A DNA stretch of 63,649 bases from Candidatus Margulisiibacteriota bacterium (lineage in GTDB: Bacteria; Margulisbacteria; Riflemargulisbacteria; GWF2-39-127). Position 1 is the stretch's first letter. The number at the start of each line of letters is the position of its first letter. The notes beneath the pieces are model-generated. The model saw only the letters and a program-made list of their open reading frames with translations, was not told where the DNA came from and ran no database searches. The stretch is taken from positions 1 to 63,649 of the forward strand of contig QKMY01000038.1 of NCBI GenBank assembly GCA_003242895.1, in the 5' to 3' direction. Of the stretch, positions 16,379-24,402 are shown piece after piece. The translations under genes were made by a program, and so were the position numbers.

Positions 16379-19135
16379 TCAGACTTTCATTGCTTCCTTG
16401 ATGTATAGATGTATCAGGTTTCTATCAGGTTTTATTATAGCTTTTTTGCTCACGAACTTAAATGTGTTTGACATATCAAACGTGAAACCGGTTGCCAGGA
16501 AAAGATCGGCTGCTTTATGGATATTAAAAAAATCATTATCAAAAATCCTGCATAGATTAATGATATTAATTCTGTTACTTAATGATTCTGCTTCAAGCAG
16601 TGTTTTTTTCCATAAGATGCAGTCTACGGACCTTACTCCAAAATCACTCAGATATTCTATTAATTGATTGTAATTCAGGCTTACGGGATTGGCTATATGA
16701 AAGTGTGTATTCTCATGGTTGCTATGACATATTTTTACAGTAATTCCAGCAGCGATATCAACCGGGGTTATATCCATTTTCATATCACCAACCGAGATGG
16801 GTATTATTCCGGTTTTGACTGAAGATTTTAAGAAAATTTGCAGGAAGTCATTTTTAGGGGCTATTCCATATCTGCTATCTCCTGTCAGCAGTCCGTATCT
16901 AAAAATGTTTACCTTTATTCCTAGATCTATTAGCTTATTGATAAGATATTCTGCTGCCCACTTAGATTGGGCATAGCCTCCATATAACGTGTTAATACTG
17001 CATAGATCAATATTTTCTTTTAAAGTAGTTTCTTTTATATCACTGTTTACAAACACCGATAGGGTAGATGCATAATTTAAGGTCTTTTCATTGCCGTTAA
17101 GACAAAAATCTATAATGTTTTTTGTCCCTGTAACATTTGCAGCTTTTAACGAATCATAATCTTTAATCAGATTAACTTCTCCGGCCAGATGATATATTGT
17201 ATCGATTTTTGTTGCGAGCGTGTTGTACCGATCTGTGTCCATATCGAAATGTTTTTTTGTGATATCACCGGAAATTGCATGAATCCGCTTAAGATATTCT
17301 TTTTTGAATTTTAGATTATACCTTTCAAAGGTTGTTAGAACTCTTTCCATAATATTTTGCTGAGATCCGCCTCTGATTATGCAATATATATTGAAACTTT
17401 TATTCTGAAGCAGATAATACAAAACCCTTGAACCAAAAAAACCTGTTGCGCCAGTAAGAAGGATGTTTTGAGTAGCTTTATTGGCGGTATTATTCTTTTT
17501 TATTTCAGCAATTAAGACTTGAATGTCTTCAATAATTGCGTCGATACTTTTTGGACTAACTATGCTTAAGGTATTGACTATATTTTTGATAGTCTTTTGT
17601 TCATAAATTACTTGAGGGGAGATTGATATTCCGAGCTGTTCCAGCTTAACGATTGCCTCAATTACTCCAAAAGAGTCTATCCCCTCGCTTATCAGGTCAG
17701 CGTCATCATTAACAGGTTTTTTTAAAATATTCTCAAAAACTTTTTTTATGCAGTGAAGAGAATCGGAGCGCTTCACACTTAAGTCAGGGTGTGAATGTAA
17801 TTGAGAAAAGTCAATTTTCCCGGATGGCGTAATCGGAATATTTTTGAGTTCAATTATTCTGCTGGGGATCATCCAACCCGGTAGTATACCTGTTAGATTT
17901 TTTTGAAGATCAGCGTCCAACGTGCCGATAAAAGCTATGAGCTGTCCTTCACTTTTTATTACGGCACATTTTTTTTGGGTTACTGCTGAGATAGCAGCTT
18001 CGATTTCTTCGGGGTTGATCAGTTTTCCGTTTATTTTGAATTGCCTGTCTTTTCTTGCGCAAAATGTGTAGTTGTTCCCTGTATATTTGACCAGGTCACC
18101 GGTTAGGTATGCGGCTTCGCCGTTGAATGTTATGAATCTGTCATTTTCCGGTAGAGACTTGTTTATATAGCCTTTTCCTACGGTTTTACCGGAAATGATC
18201 AATTCGCCCTCGTTACTTATATGATAGGTAATGCCGTCCAAGGGCTTGCCGATAAACGGTGCATTCCAATCTGTGCTGCATATCGACAGACTGGTGCAGA
18301 TAGTGGCCTCCGTTGGACCATAAACATTTATTAGTCTATATTTTTTTGCCCATTTTCTGATTGTTTGAGCCTGGCATATTTCTCCCCCTATAATAATAGT
18401 TGTTAATGATTCCGGCATACTTGACATATCCATTATAGATAACAGGCTTGGCGGAATGTCCATAAGTGAAATAGCGTTGTATTGTAAGAACTCATAAAGA
18501 TTATTCAAGGACTGATATACTGTATTCTCCGGAATATACAACGTTGCTCCCGAACATAACGACACCAGGATGTCTGACATAGATGCATCAAACATTTTGT
18601 TGAGATACCAGATGCATTTACTACTATCCTTGAGGTGAAAATACTTGATTTGCTCACTAATCACATAAGGCAATCCCTGATGTGTTATCAACGATCCTTT
18701 CGGAATTCCGCTTGATCCGGAGGTATATATTACGTAAGCAAGATTGTCTGGATTGAAGGATGGATGCGCTATCGCAGGAGCACTTTCTTTCAAAAGAGAT
18801 ATGTTTTCCTTAGAAATAATGAAGTTGATATTCCCTTCAACTAATACCTGCTGAGTTCTTTTTTCCGGGTAGCTATTATCCAGAGGCGTGAAAGCAGCAT
18901 CCGCGAGCCAGATAGCTAAAATTGAGATAATATAGTCAACAGATTTATCAAGGCTTATCCCTATTATCGAACTATGGCCTTGACCATTATTTTTTAATGT
19001 CGCCGCAACAGCCTGAGCTTCTTTGAGGAGGTCCTTATAGCTTATTAACCTATGTTCATCGGCAATAGCTGTTTTGTCAGGATTTTTTTGCGAGATATCA
19101 ATAATGGTGCTTAATATGTGTCTGTCACGTTTCAT
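16379..19135 (-). CDS. NRPS-like A-T-R protein (adenylation, carrier, thioester reductase)
   Basis: This 918-residue protein has one complete loading and release module. The adenylation domain shows YTSGSSGIPKG near residue 136, NVYGPTEAT near 275, YLTGDLVK near 350 and the end motif TPSGKID near 445. The carrier domain has GIDSF near 485 with the phosphopantetheine serine. The C-terminal NAD(P)-binding reductase has LLTGATGFFG near 562 and YAQSK near 722. There is no condensation domain. Lys2 and carboxylic acid reductases share this order and convert an activated carboxylate to an aldehyde. The likely job is to activate one amino or carboxylic acid and release it as an aldehyde, perhaps reduced further by the dehydrogenase in the same operon. 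It overlaps the asparagine synthetase stop by 4 bases. Confidence 0.9.
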   Translation of the reverse strand: MKRDRHILSTIIDISQKNPDKTAIADEHRLISYKDLLKEAQAVAATLKNNGQGHSSIIGISLDKSVDYIISILAIWLADAAFTPLDNSYPEKRTQQVLVEGNINFIISKENISLLKESAPAIAHPSFNPDNLAYVIYTSGSSGIPKGSLITHQGLPYVISEQIKYFHLKDSSKCIWYLNKMFDASMSDILVSLCSGATLYIPENTVYQSLNNLYEFLQYNAISLMDIPPSLLSIMDMSSMPESLTTIIIGGEICQAQTIRKWAKKYRLINVYGPTEATICTSLSICSTDWNAPFIGKPLDGITYHISNEGELIISGKTVGKGYINKSLPENDRFITFNGEAAYLTGDLVKYTGNNYTFCARKDRQFKINGKLINPEEIEAAISAVTQKKCAVIKSEGQLIAFIGTLDADLQKNLTGILPGWMIPSRIIELKNIPITPSGKIDFSQLHSHPDLSVKRSDSLHCIKKVFENILKKPVNDDADLISEGIDSFGVIEAIVKLEQLGISISPQVIYEQKTIKNIVNTLSIVSPKSIDAIIEDIQVLIAEIKKNNTANKATQNILLTGATGFFGSRVLYYLLQNKSFNIYCIIRGGSQQNIMERVLTTFERYNLKFKKEYLKRIHAISGDITKKHFDMDTDRYNTLATKIDTIYHLAGEVNLIKDYDSLKAANVTGTKNIIDFCLNGNEKTLNYASTLSVFVNSDIKETTLKENIDLCSINTLYGGYAQSKWAAEYLINKLIDLGIKVNIFRYGLLTGDSRYGIAPKNDFLQIFLKSSVKTGIIPISVGDMKMDITPVDIAAGITVKICHSNHENTHFHIANPVSLNYNQLIEYLSDFGVRSVDCILWKKTLLEAESLSNRINIINLCRIFDNDFFNIHKAADLFLATGFTFDMSNTFKFVSKKAIIKPDRNLIHLYIKEAMKV

Positions 19136-20994
19136 AGATTAAACCTGTTCATAAGGATTGCCGCTGTAGTTATTAGCATGAGTACCGGTTCATAGGCGGT
19201 TTTTTCTGTTTCTGTCATATCTTTAACCTGCGTTAGCAGACGCTCAACACTGGTATAGCTAATATAGTTTTTCAGGTTTGATGAGTACAATGTGTCCAGG
19301 ACGTAATCACTGAATTCAGCTGGATAGAGCGTTGCCGGAGGGGACATGAGCGGATGTTTTTGTCTGGTTGCTATGTCTTCAATAACATATTCTTTTGCTA
19401 CTTCCCTTAAAATGTATTTTTCGATACTATTTATCTTTTGATCTATCGGAATTGTTTTTGTTATTTCGCATAGATTATGGTCCAGGAACGGGACTCTTCC
19501 CTCAATAGAAGCCGACATCTCCTGCCCGTCCCCCAGTGTATGCAAAATGTAATTGGCCAGAGTCAATTTGATCCACAAATACGAAGACTTATCGATCATC
19601 GAACCGTTCAGGCTTTTCTTTTTAGATCCGATTATTTTATTAAGGATGGTTGAGTATTCTTTGCCCTGACAAAAATCATGGGTAAACAATCCGTGCATTT
19701 TATAGCCAATGGAAGCTTTGGCCCTTAAAAAGGCCGGAACAAATCCAAGTTTGGTCTTAATAAAATCAAGGTCCAGTTCCTGACCAAAGGGAAGCTGTAC
19801 TCCAAGGGAAGCCTGGTTCTTGTAGTAAAGTGCCTTTAAATCCCGGCTGGCAGTACAAAGGTCTTGCCTGAAATGCGGATATCCGGCGAATAGTTCGTCG
19901 GAGCCTTCACCGGTCAGGGCAACGCTAAACCCTGCCTCTCTTACTTTTTTAAAAAGCAGGTGTTTTGCGGAGATATGTCCGTTAATCGCCAGGCCTTCAC
20001 CATAAAAAACCGCATCGGACAAGCTGTTTAAGATGTCACGGTTACTAATATGAACGGGATAAAACTTGATGCCCAGCTCGCTGGCTTGTTTTTTCGCCAG
20101 GTGATATTCATTATAGGTATCTTTCTCAAAACATAAGGTAAACGCAGGAATTTTATGGTCACTAATATTATTTGCTATAGAAGTAATTAAGGCCGAATCA
20201 ATTCCTCCACTCAATAAAGTACAGACTGGTACGTCCGAATCGAGCCTCACCTTAACTGAGTTGAATAGCGTTTTTTTTAGGATCGACATATTATCCTGCA
20301 AAGAAAGTCCATTGCTTTTGTCCGGGTAGTCTAAGTCCCAGTATTTTTTTATAGTTATCGTATTATTCGCATAAATTAGAATATGTCCCGGTTCAATCTG
20401 CATAATATTCTTGAAGAGTGTTTTGTCAGGAGAACAGTATTGAAAACATAAAGAATGGAAAAGCTGTTCTTCATCAAGTTCTCTTTTTATTCCCAGTGCA
20501 AACAACGCTTTTGCTTCTGATGCCAGGTATATACCGTTATTATTATAATAATTAAGCGGTTTTATCCCGAACCTGTCCCTAGCAGCAATGAGCGTGTCTT
20601 TTTTTTTGTCATATATAATAAAAGCAAATTCACCGCGTAGATATGAGAGAGATTCCAGTCCATATTCTTCATAAAGATGTACTAGTATTTCGCTATCAGA
20701 ATCAGTGCGGAAATGATGCCCTGAATTGATAAGTTTTTTTCTTATGCTCTTATGTTCGTAGAACTCACCGTTCACGGTCACAAATATTGTATTGTCTTCA
20801 TTTGGAATCGGTTGTCTGCCGTTATTTAATCCGATAACAGCTAACCTGCTATGGGCCAGTGCAACCATCTGATCATTACGGAACCAGATCCCGGTCCCGT
20901 CAGGCCCCCTGTGTTTTAGAGCAGTTAATGCAGTATTCAGGTCATCCTGGTTAATGCGATTGTTTGTTGATTTGATGCCGATGATTCCACACAT
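19132..20994 (-). CDS. asnB: Asparagine synthetase B-type glutamine amidotransferase
   Basis: The protein starts MCGIIGIK, placing the catalytic glutamine-hydrolysing cysteine at position 2, and has NGEFYEH and RDRFGIKPL in the N-terminal nucleophile domain. The synthetase domain has the PP-loop SGGIDSALI near residue 263 and GEGSDELFAGYPHF near 370. At 620 residues it is normal for the AsnB family. Family members transfer ammonia to an AMP-activated carboxylate; besides making asparagine they form amides in antibiotic pathways. Its place between the dehydrogenase (overlap of 1 base) and the A-T-R gene (overlap of 4 bases) suggests a dedicated biosynthetic role, but plain asparagine synthesis remains possible. 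Confidence 0.9.
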   Translation of the reverse strand: MCGIIGIKSTNNRINQDDLNTALTALKHRGPDGTGIWFRNDQMVALAHSRLAVIGLNNGRQPIPNEDNTIFVTVNGEFYEHKSIRKKLINSGHHFRTDSDSEILVHLYEEYGLESLSYLRGEFAFIIYDKKKDTLIAARDRFGIKPLNYYNNNGIYLASEAKALFALGIKRELDEEQLFHSLCFQYCSPDKTLFKNIMQIEPGHILIYANNTITIKKYWDLDYPDKSNGLSLQDNMSILKKTLFNSVKVRLDSDVPVCTLLSGGIDSALITSIANNISDHKIPAFTLCFEKDTYNEYHLAKKQASELGIKFYPVHISNRDILNSLSDAVFYGEGLAINGHISAKHLLFKKVREAGFSVALTGEGSDELFAGYPHFRQDLCTASRDLKALYYKNQASLGVQLPFGQELDLDFIKTKLGFVPAFLRAKASIGYKMHGLFTHDFCQGKEYSTILNKIIGSKKKSLNGSMIDKSSYLWIKLTLANYILHTLGDGQEMSASIEGRVPFLDHNLCEITKTIPIDQKINSIEKYILREVAKEYVIEDIATRQKHPLMSPPATLYPAEFSDYVLDTLYSSNLKNYISYTSVERLLTQVKDMTETEKTAYEPVLMLITTAAILMNRFNL

Positions 20995-21896
20995 TAGGCT
21001 ATACTGGTTAAGAAAATTTTTTTTGTCTGATCAAGTGAATCTTTGTAAAAAGCTTTGTTAAAATCTGCCAGGTCGAATATTTCACCATAAAGGTCTTCAA
21101 TAAAAAAATTATCGTCGATTATTAATTTCAAAGCCTGATCAAAGCTGCCGTAATTGGCAAATTTTATCGTTATCTCTTTTTTTTGTAATTCTTGCAAAGG
21201 TAATGCTAGCTCCTGCGGAAATTTACTTTTAATGATGAGTGTGCCATGCTGTTTAAGCAATAATAGGGCTTTAAATATATTCTCATTTGAAATATCCGTT
21301 TCTACTATAAAATCGTATTCAGATGTAAGCTGATTGGTCTCAAGAAAGCAGTTATTATATCCTAAATATTTCAATATTCTGTGAGCAAGGATTGCTATCC
21401 TGCTGTGACCAAGGATAAGGACATTGTCCCTGGGGCGAATCCCGGTGTTTAAGATAGACAATGCTGCTGCGACCGGCTCAAAAAATATAGCTTTTTTGTG
21501 CTTGATATTTTTAGGTATACGATATACGGATGATTCGGGAACAACAATATATTCAGTAAATGACCCGTTATAATTAAGTCCCATAAATCGACTATTTTGG
21601 CAGGTGTCGTGAGCAACGTTTCCACATGGGGTATCCTTACAACTTTGTATCGGGGAGATGCAGACCAATTCGCCTGTGCTTATTCCGTGACCGGATGATT
21701 GTATGACTTCTCCGACACTTTCATGCCCTAAGATAATTGTATGAGGGGTGAGAATTGCATTCTCAGCCACAAGCCTATCGGTCCGGCAGATACCTGATAA
21801 TATTATTTTCACCAGAACATACTTATTTTTATCAATCACCGGGTAATTGATGTTTTTTAATTCGGTTATTCCGTTTTCTTTAATTAGTGCTTTCAT
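20994..21896 (-). CDS. Zinc-type medium-chain alcohol dehydrogenase-like protein
   Basis: The 300-residue protein shows the MDR catalytic-zinc pattern: SGICRTD near residue 37 and GHESVGEV near 57, with later cysteines CGN and CQN that could hold the structural zinc. The nucleotide-binding region reads VLILGHSRIAILAH, a weak version of GxGxxG, and the chain is shorter than the usual 340 or so residues, so cofactor binding may be altered. In context it could interconvert the aldehyde released by the A-T-R protein and an alcohol or ketone. It overlaps the upstream methyltransferase by 17 bases and the downstream synthetase by 1 base. Confidence 0.75.
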   Translation of the reverse strand: MKALIKENGITELKNINYPVIDKNKYVLVKIILSGICRTDRLVAENAILTPHTIILGHESVGEVIQSSGHGISTGELVCISPIQSCKDTPCGNVAHDTCQNSRFMGLNYNGSFTEYIVVPESSVYRIPKNIKHKKAIFFEPVAAALSILNTGIRPRDNVLILGHSRIAILAHRILKYLGYNNCFLETNQLTSEYDFIVETDISNENIFKALLLLKQHGTLIIKSKFPQELALPLQELQKKEITIKFANYGSFDQALKLIIDDNFFIEDLYGEIFDLADFNKAFYKDSLDQTKKIFLTSIA

Positions 21897-22779
21897 TTTT
21901 CCTCAGTATAAATATATTATTGCTGTTAAAATAGCGCTCTTTATATTTATTTAATTCAGCCGAATGATATTGAGAATGATCTTTGTAACCAATTTCTTTT
22001 AGGGACTGAATAACCTGTTGAAAAGCATCTGTAATGAGCTTTACCCAGTTTGATATGCCCAGGTTCTTGTCTGTCAGTGATCCGTATTGCGAAATAATCA
22101 GATAACCGTTATTCGATATATATTTATCTAAGGTTAATACTGTTTTTTTTATGAATTCAATGATATTTATTTCCTCTGGTATTCTCTGTATAGTCTCTAA
22201 AAAAACAGTCTCTGTTGTGTATATATCAACAAGGTTTTTTTCATGCAGGATACAATATTCGTTAATTAATAGATCATCGATAATATGGTTTGCAACAACA
22301 AGGCTTGCGTTAGTGTTATGTAAATCATAAATGTTTTTATTAATTATGTTAACGGAGAATTCGGGTTTGAATAGTTGTATAAAATCCGTTAATTCATTAG
22401 TAGCCTCGTTACTGTAATCTATTACTGTAACCTCACCTGTATAATCCAGTTGCTTAAGCGCTATTTCCAGTTTTGGTGCCCATCCGGGACAAAGGTCAAT
22501 GATATGCGGATAGTTTTTAAGGTCAAACGTTTCCAGTACTTTTGAGATAGTGCTGGCCAGATTATAATATGACTTGAAATAGATAAAGAATTCCCTGGTC
22601 CGCCTGTAGATATCGTATTTATTCCGGTTAACAAAATCAGTATATTTGTAATTGCCATTCCGGAGGCGTTCAAGCATGGCGTATAGTTCTACATATATAT
22701 TATCCGCTTCTATTTCTGTTAAATCTCTTTTATTGATAAATTCTTCAATATTGTCAAGGATGGTTAAGATTTTTTTCAT
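21880..22779 (-). CDS. SAM-dependent methyltransferase-like protein, first gene of the operon
   Basis: The 299-residue protein has a Rossmann SAM-binding signature in divergent form: IIDLCPGWAPKLEIAL near residue 95, then TGEVTVIDYSN, and VVANHIIDDLLI near 160. The same blocks occur in the protein at 14594-15382, so the two are paralogs at opposite ends of the same operon. The GxGxG motif is replaced by LCPGWAP, so it may bind SAM in an altered way or transfer another group (for example aminocarboxypropyl); that is speculation. The gene has a -10-like TATACT only 6 bases before its ATG and no clear Shine-Dalgarno. Confidence 0.65.
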   Translation of the reverse strand: MKKILTILDNIEEFINKRDLTEIEADNIYVELYAMLERLRNGNYKYTDFVNRNKYDIYRRTREFFIYFKSYYNLASTISKVLETFDLKNYPHIIDLCPGWAPKLEIALKQLDYTGEVTVIDYSNEATNELTDFIQLFKPEFSVNIINKNIYDLHNTNASLVVANHIIDDLLINEYCILHEKNLVDIYTTETVFLETIQRIPEEINIIEFIKKTVLTLDKYISNNGYLIISQYGSLTDKNLGISNWVKLITDAFQQVIQSLKEIGYKDHSQYHSAELNKYKERYFNSNNIFILRKNESTN

Positions 22780-22785
22780 ATTTTA

Positions 22786-22791
22786 AGTATA
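22786..22791 (-). promoter_or_regulatory. -10 box (TATACT) of the minus-strand biosynthetic operon
   Basis: On the minus strand TATACT lies 6 bases before the ATG at 22779, so the transcript would start at or beside the initiation codon. No -35 box is evident. Confidence 0.4.
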
Positions 22792-22890
22792 ATTCAAAGC
22801 TATATGATTGGCAATTTGCACACGATACACTTAATCTCAGTTACAAGGGATAGTCGAAGTTTTTGAAATAGCCAGATAAAGTATTCGATA

Positions 22891-22920
22891 TATTATTAAA
22901 CCAAATATTATTAAACCAAA
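22891..22920. repeat. Perfect 15-bp tandem duplication in the divergent intergenic region
   Basis: TATTATTAAACCAAA occurs twice in direct succession, 30 bases before the start of the SLOG-like gene. It may be a duplicated operator or simple slippage. Confidence 0.7.
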
Positions 22921-22949
22921 AATCAACAACATATCCGAAAGGCTTAGTT

Positions 22950-24329
22950 ATGTATAAAAAAGTAATTGACGCCAAAGTCTCTAAAATTAAAGTCGTTAAC
23001 GAATTTTTTGATGTAAAGGAAGTAAAAGCAATTTTAGGAAAAATTGCGCATCGCATATATCTCGATTCGGAAGTCCTCCAGTTACGACGCTTCATGAGCC
23101 ATCAATTCGGTATCAATTCCAGAGCCCTGACTCTTGAGGAATTTAAACGGATATACGTGGGGGATCATTTGCTTAAAATAGGGTTTTCCGGACCTACTAA
23201 TCCATCGAAAGAAAAGATAGAAGAACAAAGTGAGGCAGTCAGTCGTATCATCGGCAGCTTATCAAACAGGATCGGGGCTGTTGTCCATGGCGGTACAATG
23301 TGGGCTTTCATCAGGGCCGCTCACATAAAAGCGATAGAGAAACAAAAGTTATCTATAGGAGTTATGCCGTGGGTAGGCATCAGTGATCTTTTAAAGATCA
23401 AAGACGAGATCCCTGAGAATTTTCCTAAAATGGATTATCTCGCTATCACCGGGCAAGGATATGAAGATCATGCCAATATTTTTGCTAAAGCTTTGGACTT
23501 TTTAGTCCTGATGGGAGGCAGATCCGGGGCGCTGGCAGAAGCCGTCGCAACCACAAACCAATCGAAACACGTAATTTCTCTTATGATGGGCAATGAGCAG
23601 GACGAAGCTTTTCAGGTGTTTAAGAACGGTATCTGGTATACCGATAAGGTTGATGAGATAGCTGAGTTTGTAGAAAACAACTTAATACCAAGTCAGCAGT
23701 TGTTTAAAGGCAGGCAGGTTGCTCTTCATGATTTTTTAAAAAATACCCATGATAAAATCAGGGTTGGATTTGCCGGTAATACCGGTAGAAAAACAGATTT
23801 AGGTCTTCATAACCAAATACTTTCAGGACTAATAGATAATATAAGGCCGTCATTTTTTACTCAAATGGAAGCAGTTTCCGGCATGACAAATGTCGGAGGA
23901 GTGAGGGCTTATTATGAAATGGCTAAAGAGAACAACATATCCCGATCAGGAATTATGAGTAGTAAAGGTATCGGATATAAGCTGGCGGATTGTGACAATA
24001 TGGTCGTATGGGGTAATGAATGGGGAAGTGAATCCAATATATTTTTGTCTTCTTCAGATGTTTTGTTGGTCTTAGGTGGAGGAGACCAAACGGCAAAAGA
24101 AGCAGAAAAAGCGTTAGTATCAGGAGGCCGATTCGGATCAGGGATACCGGTAATTGCTATTCATGACCCATTGGTAGGTAATTGGAGCTATGATAGTTTT
24201 AATAGCATGAACGGCAGTAAACGCCTCAGTCGCGCTGAATATTTTTCTTCATCTCAACTTTTTAAAGCTGCGCAGAGACTAAACGAAGTTTTCGAATCTA
24301 TTCTTTTACAGAGAAACAAACGGTTTTAA
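22950..24329 (+). CDS. Tandem SLOG/LOG-like Rossmann protein
   Basis: The 459-residue protein looks like two copies of a SLOG (SMF/DprA-LOG) nucleotide-binding domain. The first half has KIGFSGPTNPS near residue 73, VVHGGTMWAF near 110 and LVLMGGRSGALAEA near 192. The second half repeats this with RVGFAGNTGRKT near 270 and LLVLGGGDQTAKEA near 378. The GG(R/G)(S/D)(G/Q)xxxE pattern is the typical ligand-binding loop of LOG/YgdR-type proteins. Known LOG enzymes release bases from nucleotides, and SLOG proteins have been proposed as sensors in nucleotide-signal conflict systems. GAAAGG lies about 8 bases before the ATG. It converges on the large kinase-Nudix gene 73 bases downstream. Confidence 0.65.
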   Translation: MYKKVIDAKVSKIKVVNEFFDVKEVKAILGKIAHRIYLDSEVLQLRRFMSHQFGINSRALTLEEFKRIYVGDHLLKIGFSGPTNPSKEKIEEQSEAVSRIIGSLSNRIGAVVHGGTMWAFIRAAHIKAIEKQKLSIGVMPWVGISDLLKIKDEIPENFPKMDYLAITGQGYEDHANIFAKALDFLVLMGGRSGALAEAVATTNQSKHVISLMMGNEQDEAFQVFKNGIWYTDKVDEIAEFVENNLIPSQQLFKGRQVALHDFLKNTHDKIRVGFAGNTGRKTDLGLHNQILSGLIDNIRPSFFTQMEAVSGMTNVGGVRAYYEMAKENNISRSGIMSSKGIGYKLADCDNMVVWGNEWGSESNIFLSSSDVLLVLGGGDQTAKEAEKALVSGGRFGSGIPVIAIHDPLVGNWSYDSFNSMNGSKRLSRAEYFSSSQLFKAAQRLNEVFESILLQRNKRF

Positions 24330-24402
24330 TTGCAAATAGCATTTATAACCCGACCATGTAACCGGTAATTTCTCAAGCTTTAGGCGGACTTTTGGCCCGC
24401 AT

